DNA of 55,360 nucleotides, from positions 1-55,360 of the forward strand of contig CAZCSI010000001.1 in the NCBI GenBank assembly GCA_964501525.1, written 5' to 3'. Positions 1-7,231 of the stretch are shown piece after piece (the stretch's first letter is position 1; every line of letters starts with the position of its first letter). The notes beneath the pieces are model-generated. The model was not told where the DNA came from. It did no database searches and worked only from the letters and a program-made list of their open reading frames with translations. The translations under genes and the position numbers were made by a program. Origin of the DNA: CAYLVJ01 sp964501525. Its GTDB lineage: Bacteria; Patescibacteriota; Minisyncoccia; Minisyncoccales; CAYTKG01.

Positions 1-290
1 TTTATTTTATAAGCTGTCCGCAACTTGACAAGATTGTTTTTCAAGCGATTAAAATCTCGGGTTGCTTCGGCATAAGTGATGATCTTGTAATAACGCCCCT
101 GGATAAAGTGCAGCTCAGAAATAGAAAAAGGAGAAACTCCTCCTCTCAGTTTGGAGTCAATCTTTCTGATTGATTTACCCACCCCCCTGATCATACCGAA
201 CTTTTGGGAGAAGAAAGTAAACTCCTTGTCCGCTTCGCCCTTATCCCTGCCTTCCAGAATCAAAACAGGTGTAGAATAATGTCTGAACAT
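1..290 (-). CDS. recO: RecO recombination mediator, N-terminal part (runs off the window)
   Basis: The reading frame enters from the window edge and its ATG is at 290-288, so about 96 N-terminal residues are visible. They match the RecO N-terminal OB-fold: an opening MFRHYSTPVLILEGRDKGEA, then FFSQKFG, a basic stretch, SKLRGGVSPFS and a GRYYKIITYAEA strand. RecO works with RecR to load RecA on SSB-coated single-stranded DNA. The C-terminal helical and zinc regions lie outside the window. It is the last visible gene of the minus-strand ileS-phosphoesterase-recO group, 29 nt beyond the phosphoesterase stop. No ribosome binding site is obvious. Identification is by motif recognition only. Confidence 0.75.
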   Translation of the reverse strand, partial: MFRHYSTPVLILEGRDKGEADKEFTFFSQKFGMIRGVGKSIRKIDSKLRGGVSPFSISELHFIQGRYYKIITYAEATRDFNRLKNNLVKLRTAYKI

Positions 291-319
291 AGATCTCTCA
301 ATTAGGCGCCAGTTAGTTC

Positions 320-823
320 TTATAAAGCTTTCAGTATCTTAAGCTCCAGGGTCTGCGCTTTTGTATCCCAAAAAGCAAAAGTAGAAGGATAGCCGAACCC
401 GGCGATATTGCCCGGATTGATAAGATAGCTCTCCCCTGCTCTTTCTTTCCATGGTTTGTGAGTGTGTCCGTAAAAAATAAAGTCAAATTTATTTAAAGCA
501 GCCAACTCTACTGCCTTGGTTTTAAAATGAGTAAAAGCAAAATTAAACCCGTTGTTTCTGCCCGCACTCCAATCTTGAAAAACCCGTTGCTGCCAGTGTT
601 TATTCTTTTCGATCTCTTTCTCCCAGGAAAAACCCTTGTCAGCGTTTCCCAGACAGAGTTTAAAATCACCTGAAAAGTTTTTTAAAGTCTGCTTCCAAAC
701 TTCGGGCCGGCACACGTCTCCACAGTGCACTATCATCTCTGCTTCCTCTTTTTCCACCCAGTCCACTGATTTCCCGAGATTAGAGACATGGTCATGGCTG
801 TCGGAAAAAATAGCAATTTTCAT
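320..823 (-). CDS. YfcE/MJ0936-type metallophosphoesterase
   Basis: A small (167 aa) calcineurin-like phosphoesterase. The metal-binding motifs appear in the usual order: FSDSHDH at the N-terminus (D-x-H), HCGDVC (GD), GNAD (GN-D), FTHFK, then YGHTHKP (GHTH) and NPGN near the end. Families of this size hydrolyse phosphodiesters or small nucleotide substrates; the substrate here cannot be told. The start chosen is the ATG at 823 because the family begins with MKIAIFSDSH. A TTG six codons upstream at 841 would overlap the ileS stop but adds non-family residues. It lies 14 nt downstream of ileS and is probably co-transcribed with it. Confidence 0.85.
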   Translation of the reverse strand: MKIAIFSDSHDHVSNLGKSVDWVEKEEAEMIVHCGDVCRPEVWKQTLKNFSGDFKLCLGNADKGFSWEKEIEKNKHWQQRVFQDWSAGRNNGFNFAFTHFKTKAVELAALNKFDFIFYGHTHKPWKERAGESYLINPGNIAGFGYPSTFAFWDTKAQTLELKILKAL

Positions 824-837
824 AATGTAACTTATTC

Positions 838-3774
838 TCAAGCCTTATTGATGCCCAACCACAGACTATTGTCTCCAACCTTCAGCTCCCCCTCGGCCTC
901 TACCTCGTCCGGCTCGGAAAAGACCTTCTCCGTTCTCAGAGAGATGGTTTCTTTCTTTATCTCTTCTTTAAATTGACCAACCACCTCGGTTAGTTCTTCG
1001 TCTCCTCGAAAAAAGACCTCTATTCTCTGCGAAGGGTTCAGTCCTGCTTTTTTACGAAGACGCTGAACGGTTCGTATTATCTCCCGGCAAAGACCTTCCT
1101 CCCTCAGTTCAGGGGTAATCTCTGTCCTCAGGGCCAAAGCGAACCTGTCCTCCTCTTTTACCAACCACTTCTTTTGTTCCGACTTTTCTCCTAACTTTAT
1201 CTTCTCTACAAAAAACACCTCTTTGACATTAAGCTCCTCTTTTATAAGACAAACCAAACCTTCATCTCTTGACAAAGGGCCCCGGAGTTGAATCATCTCC
1301 AACGGCTGTCTGGTTTTAATGCCGGATTCTTTTCTCAAGGAATGACCAAGGCTGCATATCTCTCTCACCTTCTCCATTTTTTCTTCCAGTTTTACGTCTT
1401 GGTATTTTTTACCGAACTGAGGCCAATCTTCAAGATGAACCGATTCTTCTCTGCCAACCTGAAACCACAGTTTTTCAGTTAAAAAAGGGATAAAAGGAGC
1501 CAGAAGCCGGCTAAGGTTTCTAAGAACGACAAGAAAAGTAGCGTAGCAGTCAAGCTTGTCTTCCTCGTCCTCGGCCTGCGGCCCGATTCTGCTGCGGGAG
1601 CGTCTGATATACCACAAAGAAAGATCTTTAACCACAAACTCTTCCAAGCTGTTGGCGGCAGAAACAGGGTCGTATTTTTCTAAAGCCTCCGTTGTCTGTT
1701 GAGCGACGCTTGACAAACGGGAAACTATCCACTTATCCAAAGCTTTATCGCTTCTTCTTTGTTCAACTTTTTTCAGCTTTTTGCTGTCAAGCTCTATGGA
1801 GGCAAACCCTAAAAAGAAACGGAAGCAGTTCCAGAGAATCAGAAAAAATCCTTTTTTTACCTTGCGGGCCAGGTTGTATCCGAAGTTCACAGGAGCACTT
1901 GGATTTTTCTTGAGATAAAGCCAGCGCATAATATCCGCCCCCACGCTCTCCACCGCTTCATCATAAGGAATACCGTTCCCTTTGCTTTTACTCATCCTCT
2001 CCCCTTTTTCATCTCTTACTTCATCGTAGCTAAGCACCTCTTTGTAGGGCATTGCGCCTTCAAGTATAACTCCGTAAACAAGCATGGAGTAGTACCACAA
2101 TCGCACCTGTTCAATCATCTCCGAGATAAAGTCCGCCGGAAACCATTTTTTCCAATAAGTTTTGTCTTCCAGATAGTGCAGAGTAGAAAAAGGCACCACC
2201 CCGGCATCAAGCCAGCAGTCTCCAACCTCTGACACCCTTTGCACAACTTTGCCGCACTGAGAGCACCTTATCTCGATTTTGTCGATCCAGGGCCGATGCA
2301 GACTTGGCAGCCCGTCCACCTTTTCAGGGTTGACAGCTTTCGATTTCAACTCTTCCTTACTCCCTATCACTGTCAGCTCACCACATTCTCCGCATTCATA
2401 AAAAGGAAGAGCCAAGCCGTAGAACCTTCTGCGGCTTATCATCCAATCCCCCATATTCTCCAGCCAGTCATCCATCCGTTTTCCAACATAAGAAGGGTTC
2501 CAGTTTATTTTTTCAGCCGTTTTCCTAAGGTCTTCTTTTATTTTCTGACAATTAATAAACCAATTGTCTTCTAAACGAAACAGGGTTTTGGTTTTACACC
2601 GCCAGCAGTGAGGATAAGAATGGGTAATCTGTTCCGTCTTGTAAAACAACCCCTTTTCTTTAAGGTGCGCGACAACCTGGTCCGAGACATTATGAGCGTA
2701 GGCTCCGGTTAGACTTCCATACCCGGACACAAACCTGCCGTCTTCAGTCAGGGGCGACAAGGCAGGTGCATTGAGCTGCTGACCGAGGTCAAAATCCTCC
2801 TCCCCGCATCCAGGGGCGATATGAACTATACCGGTTCCTTCTTTTTCTCCAACCAGCTGCCAATTAACCACATAATGCTGGTCTATGTCTTTTTGCGCCT
2901 CGATGTCGGGATAAGGCGGAGCGTATTCCAGCCCGAGCAACTCATTGGAATCAATTTTCTCATAATTTTGAAAATTAAGGCGCTTGGCCGCTTCTTCTCC
3001 CAGATAATAAATCTTTGAATTGTCTTCAACCCGCACGTATTCAATATCGGGGTTGACAGCCAATAAAATATTGGCTGGAAGGGTCCAGGGTGTGGTGGTC
3101 CAAACCAATAAGTATTCGTTGTCTCTTTCTTTAATCGGAAACTTGGCATAGACCGATTGTTCGGTAATTATCTTATAACCGTCCGCCTGCTCGTGTTTGG
3201 AAAGGCCTGTTTCGCAGCGAGGGCACCAGGCAGTTACGGAATGGCTCTTATAAATCAAACCTTTTTCGTAACATTTTTTCAAAAAGAACCAAATGTGAAG
3301 GTTGTTCTCCTCTGACATGGTGAAGTAGGAGTTGTCCCAGTCCATAAAATACCCTAAACGCTGAGACTGGTCCGTGATTTTCCGAGCGAATTTTCTCACC
3401 CGCTTTTTACACGCCTGAGTAAACTCGGCCAAACCGTATTTCTCAATATCTTTTTTACTGTTGAACCCGAGAGCTTTCTCCACCTCAACCTCAACCCAAA
3501 GACCCTGGCAGTCGAATCCGTTCTGAAACCTCTGCTTAAATCCCTGCATGTTCTTAAATCTTTGAAAGAGGTCTTTAATCGCCCGGCCTCTTGCGTGATG
3601 AACCCCCATAGGGTTGTTGGCGGTAATGGGGCCGTCAATAAAAGAAAAGCGTTTAGTGGTATTCTCATTTCTTTTCAAATACTTCTGTATGGTATCGTGT
3701 TTCTTCCAATAACTCATCACTTTTTTCTCTATTTCAGGAAGATTCAATTTTGAAGGCAGTGGTTTAAAGTTCAT
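838..3774 (-). CDS. ileS: Isoleucyl-tRNA synthetase with a GXHH signature
   Basis: A 978-aa class I synthetase that charges tRNA-Ile. Visible elements: the N-terminal catalytic entry (ITANN then GVHHARGR at residues about 57-64), the editing-domain WTTTPWTLPAN, the QNGFDCQGLWVEVEVEK stretch, and the MSKSKGN loop near residue 594. Cys pairs occur in WCPRC, HCWRC, ECGEC and RCSQC contexts. The class I HXGH motif is replaced by GVHH, so the first and third positions are swapped. The sequence resembles the alternative (type 2, eukaryote/archaea-like) IleRS group rather than the E. coli type. The ATG at 3774 follows an A/T-rich leader without a Shine-Dalgarno. The gene is divergent from smpB and followed closely by the phosphoesterase. 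Confidence 0.95.
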   Translation of the reverse strand: MNFKPLPSKLNLPEIEKKVMSYWKKHDTIQKYLKRNENTTKRFSFIDGPITANNPMGVHHARGRAIKDLFQRFKNMQGFKQRFQNGFDCQGLWVEVEVEKALGFNSKKDIEKYGLAEFTQACKKRVRKFARKITDQSQRLGYFMDWDNSYFTMSEENNLHIWFFLKKCYEKGLIYKSHSVTAWCPRCETGLSKHEQADGYKIITEQSVYAKFPIKERDNEYLLVWTTTPWTLPANILLAVNPDIEYVRVEDNSKIYYLGEEAAKRLNFQNYEKIDSNELLGLEYAPPYPDIEAQKDIDQHYVVNWQLVGEKEGTGIVHIAPGCGEEDFDLGQQLNAPALSPLTEDGRFVSGYGSLTGAYAHNVSDQVVAHLKEKGLFYKTEQITHSYPHCWRCKTKTLFRLEDNWFINCQKIKEDLRKTAEKINWNPSYVGKRMDDWLENMGDWMISRRRFYGLALPFYECGECGELTVIGSKEELKSKAVNPEKVDGLPSLHRPWIDKIEIRCSQCGKVVQRVSEVGDCWLDAGVVPFSTLHYLEDKTYWKKWFPADFISEMIEQVRLWYYSMLVYGVILEGAMPYKEVLSYDEVRDEKGERMSKSKGNGIPYDEAVESVGADIMRWLYLKKNPSAPVNFGYNLARKVKKGFFLILWNCFRFFLGFASIELDSKKLKKVEQRRSDKALDKWIVSRLSSVAQQTTEALEKYDPVSAANSLEEFVVKDLSLWYIRRSRSRIGPQAEDEEDKLDCYATFLVVLRNLSRLLAPFIPFLTEKLWFQVGREESVHLEDWPQFGKKYQDVKLEEKMEKVREICSLGHSLRKESGIKTRQPLEMIQLRGPLSRDEGLVCLIKEELNVKEVFFVEKIKLGEKSEQKKWLVKEEDRFALALRTEITPELREEGLCREIIRTVQRLRKKAGLNPSQRIEVFFRGDEELTEVVGQFKEEIKKETISLRTEKVFSEPDEVEAEGELKVGDNSLWLGINKA

Positions 3775-3901
3775 AATTCATCTAATTTTAATTTACTTTT
3801 ACTCATCTTAAGCCTTTTCTCATCTTAAGTGATTTTTAAAAGAATTAAAAGCCCCTTTGTTATCCTTGATTCTTAGCCCTTTATTCTTTATCCTATAATT
3901 A
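3775..3901. promoter_or_regulatory. Divergent ileS / smpB intergenic region
   Basis: This 127-nt A/T-rich gap must hold promoters for both ileS (leftward) and smpB (rightward). A short direct repeat, CTCATCTTAAG, is present twice (about 3803-3833). A perfect TATAAT at 3894-3899 lies only two bases before the smpB ATG. That is too close to act as the -10 of a transcript carrying that ATG by normal spacing, so it may be coincidental. No ribosome binding site is seen in front of either gene. Confidence 0.35.
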
Positions 3902-4357
3902 ATGCCTGTTTTAGCTCAAAATAAAAAAGCGTATTATGATTATCAGGTCCTTGAAAAATATGAAGCCGGGATCGTTTTAAACGGGCAGGAGGTTAAATCC
4001 ATAAAAACAGGAAGAGTGAGCATCAAAGGGAGTTATGTCAAAATCAGAAACGGAGAGGCTTTTCTGATCGGAGCAACAATCCCTCCTTATCAACCTGCCA
4101 ATGCGCCGGCAAACTACAACCCTCAAAGAGAAAGAAAGCTCCTTTTAAAGAAAAAGCAGCTGAACTATCTTATGGGCAAAACACGCATCAAGGGGTTGAC
4201 GCTCCTCCCCTTGAAAGTATATACTAAGAATGGTTTAATTAAAGTCCAGATAGGATTGGCAGAAGGCAAGAGAAAAGAGGACAAAAGAGAAAAGATCAAA
4301 GAAAGAGAAGCACAGAGAAGAATAAGAAGAGCGTTGAAGAAGGGGATGCATGAATAG
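3902..4357 (+). CDS. smpB: SsrA-binding protein SmpB
   Basis: A 151-aa SmpB, the protein partner that delivers tmRNA to stalled ribosomes. Family features seen: early NKKAYYDYQV, the GIVLNGQEVKSIKTGRVSIKGSY core with conserved E and K, and the YTKNGLIKVQIGLAEGKR strand. A highly basic C-terminal tail (KRKEDKREKIKEREAQRRIR) normally enters the decoding centre. The start fits the usual SmpB N-terminus. The last codons, GMHE and the stop, lie inside the 5' end of the tmRNA gene: the stop is at 4355-4357 and the tmRNA acceptor strand begins at 4342. The two genes therefore overlap by about 16 nt, and tmRNA 5' processing would cut the smpB message. Confidence 0.95.
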   Translation: MPVLAQNKKAYYDYQVLEKYEAGIVLNGQEVKSIKTGRVSIKGSYVKIRNGEAFLIGATIPPYQPANAPANYNPQRERKLLLKKKQLNYLMGKTRIKGLTLLPLKVYTKNGLIKVQIGLAEGKRKEDKREKIKEREAQRRIRRALKKGMHE

Positions 4358-4689
4358 ACAAAAATACGGACCAAAAGATGCAAACCCAGTTTCCTAAATA
4401 CTGGTAAAACAATTAGGAAAGAAATTAAGTGCCAACTTATTTTCACCTCAACCTGCCATGGCCTACGCCTAAGGCAGGGCCCTCCTGATAATTCTCGATA
4501 GTCAGAAAGGGTTCAAAAATCGAGATAGGCGCCTCTTCCCGCCCTGAAAGAAGCGCCGAAACAAAAGGGCTATGAGAGTCGGGATTTTGTCCGCTTTAGA
4601 CCCCACTCTTTGAAAACCAAAAGGCGGACTAAGTTTGTAGATATCCTTGGAAGGTATTTTTGGACGAGGGTTCAATCCCTCCATCTCCA
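4342..4689 (+). ncRNA. ssrA: tmRNA (transfer-messenger RNA)
   Basis: One-piece tmRNA. The 5' acceptor strand GGGGATG (4342-4348) pairs with CATCTCC (4682-4688), with one G-U pair. The 3' tRNA-like domain has GACTAAG...TGTAGA, TTTTTGGACGAGGG and TTCAAT, as in other tmRNAs. The resume codon is GCC at 4431 and the tag reads ANLFSPQPAMAYA, with TAA at 4470-4472. The stop lies in the loop of a CTGCC/GGCAG hairpin, the usual position for helix 5. The 3' CCA is not encoded (ACAT follows). The T-loop is one base shorter than usual when the stem GAGGG/CCCTC is formed. It sits between smpB and infC, sharing bases with the smpB 3' end. Confidence 0.93.
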
Positions 4690-4710
4690 CATAATTTTAT
4701 TTGCAAAAAT

Positions 4711-5220
4711 ATCGCAAAGACAAAAAAGAACAATCAAATAAGAGCCAAAGAGGTGCGGTTGATCGACCAGAAAGGAGATAATCTGGGAGTTGTTCCTTTT
4801 CAAGAGGCCCTTAAAAAGGCGGAAGAAAAGGGGCTGGACCTGGTTCAAATCACAGACAAGACAACCCCGCCGGTCTGCAAAATAAAGGATTACGGAAAAT
4901 ATCTTTACGACCAAAAAAAGAAAGAACAGAAAAGCACTCAATCCAACAAGGCCGGAGAATTAAAAGAGGTTCAGCTTACCTTCAGCATCTCCAGTCATGA
5001 TCTGGAAAATAGAAAAAAAAGAATTATGGATTTTTTGAATGAAGGTTATAAGGTGCGTGTGCGAATGCGGTTAAGAGGTAGAGAGCATGCCTTGCTGGAT
5101 TTTGCCAAGCAGAAAATGAACGATTTCTTGGAAAAATTAAACCAAGAAATTGAAGTCAAGACGGAGAGAGGGCTCAAAAAAGAAAGAGGAGGGCTGGCTA
5201 CAATCATCAGAAAGAAATAG
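4711..5220 (+). CDS. infC: Translation initiation factor IF-3, non-AUG start
   Basis: IF-3, which checks the start codon and keeps 30S subunits free. The N-terminal domain is clear (NNQIRAKEVRLIDQKGDNLG, later PPVCKIKDYGKYLYDQKKK), followed by the linker and C-terminal domain (KEVQLTFSISSHDL, RGREHALLDFAKQKM). There is no ATG or GTG in frame before the conserved region. I chose ATC at 4711 (IAKTKKNNQIR) as the start because IF-3 genes commonly use AUU/AUC/AUA for autoregulation; ATT at 4699 is the alternative. The tmRNA 3' end lies only about 21 nt upstream, so infC is probably read from the smpB/ssrA transcript. It heads the infC-rpmI-rplT group. Confidence 0.9.
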   Translation: MAKTKKNNQIRAKEVRLIDQKGDNLGVVPFQEALKKAEEKGLDLVQITDKTTPPVCKIKDYGKYLYDQKKKEQKSTQSNKAGELKEVQLTFSISSHDLENRKKRIMDFLNEGYKVRVRMRLRGREHALLDFAKQKMNDFLEKLNQEIEVKTERGLKKERGGLATIIRKK

Positions 5221-5237
5221 AATCCACGATAATTAAT

Positions 5238-5435
5238 ATGGCGAAAGGAAAAACAAGAAAATCTCTGGAAAAGAGGTTTAAAATAACAAAGAACGGCAAG
5301 GTTTTACGGCGGGTCACCGGCCAGAATCATTTTCGTGCCAAAAAATCCGGAAAACAGAAAAGGAAAAAAAAGGGATGGGTGCCCGTTTCTAAGGGTGAAG
5401 CGAAAATAATTAAAAAACTGCTGAAAACCGGTTAG
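5238..5435 (+). CDS. rpmI: 50S ribosomal protein L35
   Basis: A 65-aa, strongly basic protein with the L35 pattern: an early KTRKSLEKRFKITKNGKVLRR, then NHFRAKKS and a Lys-rich patch. It is the second gene of the classical infC-rpmI-rplT operon, 17 nt after infC and 13 nt before rplT. No Shine-Dalgarno is visible before the ATG (leader is GATAATTAAT). Confidence 0.93.
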   Translation: MAKGKTRKSLEKRFKITKNGKVLRRVTGQNHFRAKKSGKQKRKKKGWVPVSKGEAKIIKKLLKTG

Positions 5436-5448
5436 TAATTTCACATAT

Positions 5449-5799
5449 ATGCCAAGGGCAAAAAAGGGTGGAAAACAAAGAAAAGAAAGAAAGAAAAAGC
5501 TTGTAAAAGAAGCTAAAGGTTATCGTTGGCAAAGAAGTAAAAAATACAGAGCCGCCAAAGAAGCCCGCCTCAAAGCGCTGAAGTATGCTTACCGCGACCG
5601 AAAAGTCCGCAAAAGAGAAAAAAGAAAATTGTGGCAGGCTCAAATCAACGCAGCCTGCCGGCAGCACGGCCTCCCCTACTCTCAATTCATCAATCTTCTT
5701 AAAAAACAAAACATAGGCTTGGACCGTAAAGTTTTAGCCGAGCTTGCTAAAACCAAGCCTGACATTTTTGAAAAAATAGTGGACAAGGTTAAGAAGTAG
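5449..5799 (+). CDS. rplT: 50S ribosomal protein L20
   Basis: A 116-aa basic protein with the L20 signature: AKEARLKALKYAYRDRKVRK, then the LWQAQINAACRQHGLPYSQF stretch. The N-terminal arm is Lys/Arg-rich, as in the family. L20 starts 50S assembly and in several bacteria represses its own operon. It is the last gene of the infC operon and is followed about 20 nt later by a strong hairpin terminator. The ATG lacks a ribosome binding site (leader TTTCACATAT). Confidence 0.95.
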   Translation: MPRAKKGGKQRKERKKKLVKEAKGYRWQRSKKYRAAKEARLKALKYAYRDRKVRKREKRKLWQAQINAACRQHGLPYSQFINLLKKQNIGLDRKVLAELAKTKPDIFEKIVDKVKK

Positions 5800-5820
5800 A
5801 AAAATCAAAAACAGAACACA

Positions 5821-5850
5821 AAACAAACCACTATTCGGTGGTTTGTTTTA
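5821..5850 (+). terminator. Intrinsic terminator after rplT
   Basis: Stem AAACAAACCAC with GGTGGTTTGTTT around a TATTC-type loop, followed by T-rich sequence. It ends the plus-strand infC-rpmI-rplT transcript. Confidence 0.85.
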
Positions 5851-5885
5851 TTTATTGCCAATCCGTTCAATGCCTCGCAGTACGG

Positions 5886-6017
5886 CTAACCGAAACTAAA
5901 TATGCTTCTTATAAAGGAAAAGTCATAGAAAAAAATCAAATAAACTAAAACAGCCCCGAGAATAAAAAAGGCTGCCAATAAACAAAGCAGGGATTTTTCG
6001 TTTGTTATTTTACTCAT
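5886..6017 (-). CDS. Small single-span membrane protein (43 aa)
   Basis: An ATG at 6017 opens a 43-codon frame ending in TAG at 5888-5886. The predicted product has a short polar start (MSKITNEKS), one hydrophobic span of about 20 residues (LLCLLAAFFILGAVLVYLIF) and a short tail. It lies 36 nt downstream of the DUF2177 gene on the same strand and could be co-transcribed with it. No family is recognised and no ribosome binding site is visible. It may be real or a chance frame; the hydrophobic pattern is the only support. Confidence 0.35.
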   Translation of the reverse strand: MSKITNEKSLLCLLAAFFILGAVLVYLIFFYDFSFIRSIFSFG

Positions 6018-6053
6018 ACTTATTGTGAAAAATATATTAAATATGTTGTAAGC

Positions 6054-6461
6054 CTAAACAAGCAGGCCGGCTATCAAGTAGGAAGCAACCGAGACCAGTG
6101 AAGAAACAAAAGTCCCCCAGGCAACATCTACCACGGTCACAGCCAGCGGCCAGTCCTTCAGGGTGGCTTGGTTGGTTAAGTCATAAGTGGCGTAACAAAA
6201 AAAACCGAACAGGGCGCCGTACAAAGCGGCTTGAGCAAGGGAGCCTTTTTCAAGGGCCGGAAAGACACCAAAAACAATGATCCCGGCCGTAAAAAGAAAA
6301 TAAAGTGAAAGAGCCGGCGCCCACCTTATATTCTCATCCAGAAATCCTGATAACTGCTTTTGGTAAAAAGACCGGGCCGCAACTCCCAGCCAGACCATAT
6401 CCACTCCTAAAAAGAAAACAGCTGTCAAAACGTAAAGTAAAATTGTTTTTTGTATAGTCAT
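6054..6461 (-). CDS. DUF2177 family membrane protein
   Basis: A 135-aa protein with four hydrophobic segments: about residues 7-28, 48-70, 78-95 and 105-133. The VDMVWLGVAARSFYQKQL and GFFCYATYDLTNQATLKDWP stretches match the DUF2177 family of predicted inner-membrane proteins, whose function is unknown. It is downstream of the isolated prepilin gene at 6549-7139, 87 nt away. Family membership is from recognised motifs; no role is proposed. Confidence 0.75.
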   Translation of the reverse strand: MTIQKTILLYVLTAVFFLGVDMVWLGVAARSFYQKQLSGFLDENIRWAPALSLYFLFTAGIIVFGVFPALEKGSLAQAALYGALFGFFCYATYDLTNQATLKDWPLAVTVVDVAWGTFVSSLVSVASYLIAGLLV

Positions 6462-6548
6462 ATTTGTTGTTATTTACGGGTTGCTGCTTAACTGCTAATA
6501 TTGTTTGCTTTTCCGGCCGCAACGCAAGCCTTATTCTTTAGGCGCTTT

Positions 6549-7139
6549 TTACTCGCAGCGCGGCATATCCGGCGGGCAAACCCCGCCGATACAACACCCC
6601 GGATGATCGTAAGGCATACTTCCATGAGATCGACAGGGGCCGGAAAGACACCAAAAGGCAGAACTGTAATAATCGAAATCATCGGCCCAGGACTCTTTGG
6701 GAAAGGTGCAGCTGTCCGGATCGTTATACTCGCAAAACCTGATGCTTATCTGATAAACCTCTCCTTCCGGCGGATAGGAGAGAGTGCCGGCATCCGGGTT
6801 GTTAGAGTTTGAGTCCCAGTAATCCCAGTCGTAAAAAGAATTAAGCCAAGGCGGGTCGGGCCAATCGGAGGAAGCAAGATAATCTTCCAGTCCGCTGGGC
6901 ATACCTCTGTCCACATCAGCAGGATAGTTAAAGTTATGGTCCAACATATAAAGGTGAAGGGCTTTTTCAATACTCCTTAATTCGCCTTTAGCTCTAGCAT
7001 AATAGGCTCTGTCAATCGCTTTCCTGACAGCAGCTAAAAGTAAAGAAGATAAAATAGCTAAAATCGCAACAACCACTAAAAGCTCTATCAAAGTAAATCC
7101 GGCTTTTTGGAGATTATAACTTTCCCGCTTTTTTTTCAT
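6549..7139 (-). CDS. Type IV prepilin-like protein, cysteine-rich C-terminus
   Basis: A 196-aa pseudopilin. A 14-residue leader ends in AG and is followed by FTLIELLVVVAILAIL, the class III signal cut by PilD just before Phe, with the conserved Glu at +5. The globular part is unusual: many Trp/Tyr/Asp residues (SDWPDPPWLNSFYDWDYWD) and at least eight Cys in the last 70 residues, including CCIGG and CPPDMPRC. Disulfides would be expected if it is exported. It sits alone, downstream of polX and about 6 kb from the main minor-pilin group but on the same strand, so it may be an accessory pilin or tip adhesin (inference). Confidence 0.85.
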   Translation of the reverse strand: MKKKRESYNLQKAGFTLIELLVVVAILAILSSLLLAAVRKAIDRAYYARAKGELRSIEKALHLYMLDHNFNYPADVDRGMPSGLEDYLASSDWPDPPWLNSFYDWDYWDSNSNNPDAGTLSYPPEGEVYQISIRFCEYNDPDSCTFPKESWADDFDYYSSAFWCLSGPCRSHGSMPYDHPGCCIGGVCPPDMPRCE

Positions 7140-7231
7140 TTTTCTCGAAAACCTGCTAATTTATTCATACTACCTTAATTTAGGGTTGTTTCTCAAGCGT
7201 TTCAGCAACCCTAATTTCCTTCTTCACAGCC

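Noticed and set aside
3894..3899. TATAAT as the smpB promoter
   Set aside because: It ends two bases before the ATG, so a transcript started by it would normally lack that ATG.
4660..4710. IF-3 start at TTG 4660
   Set aside because: That start lies inside the tmRNA T-arm, and the added residues are encoded by the tmRNA 3' end.
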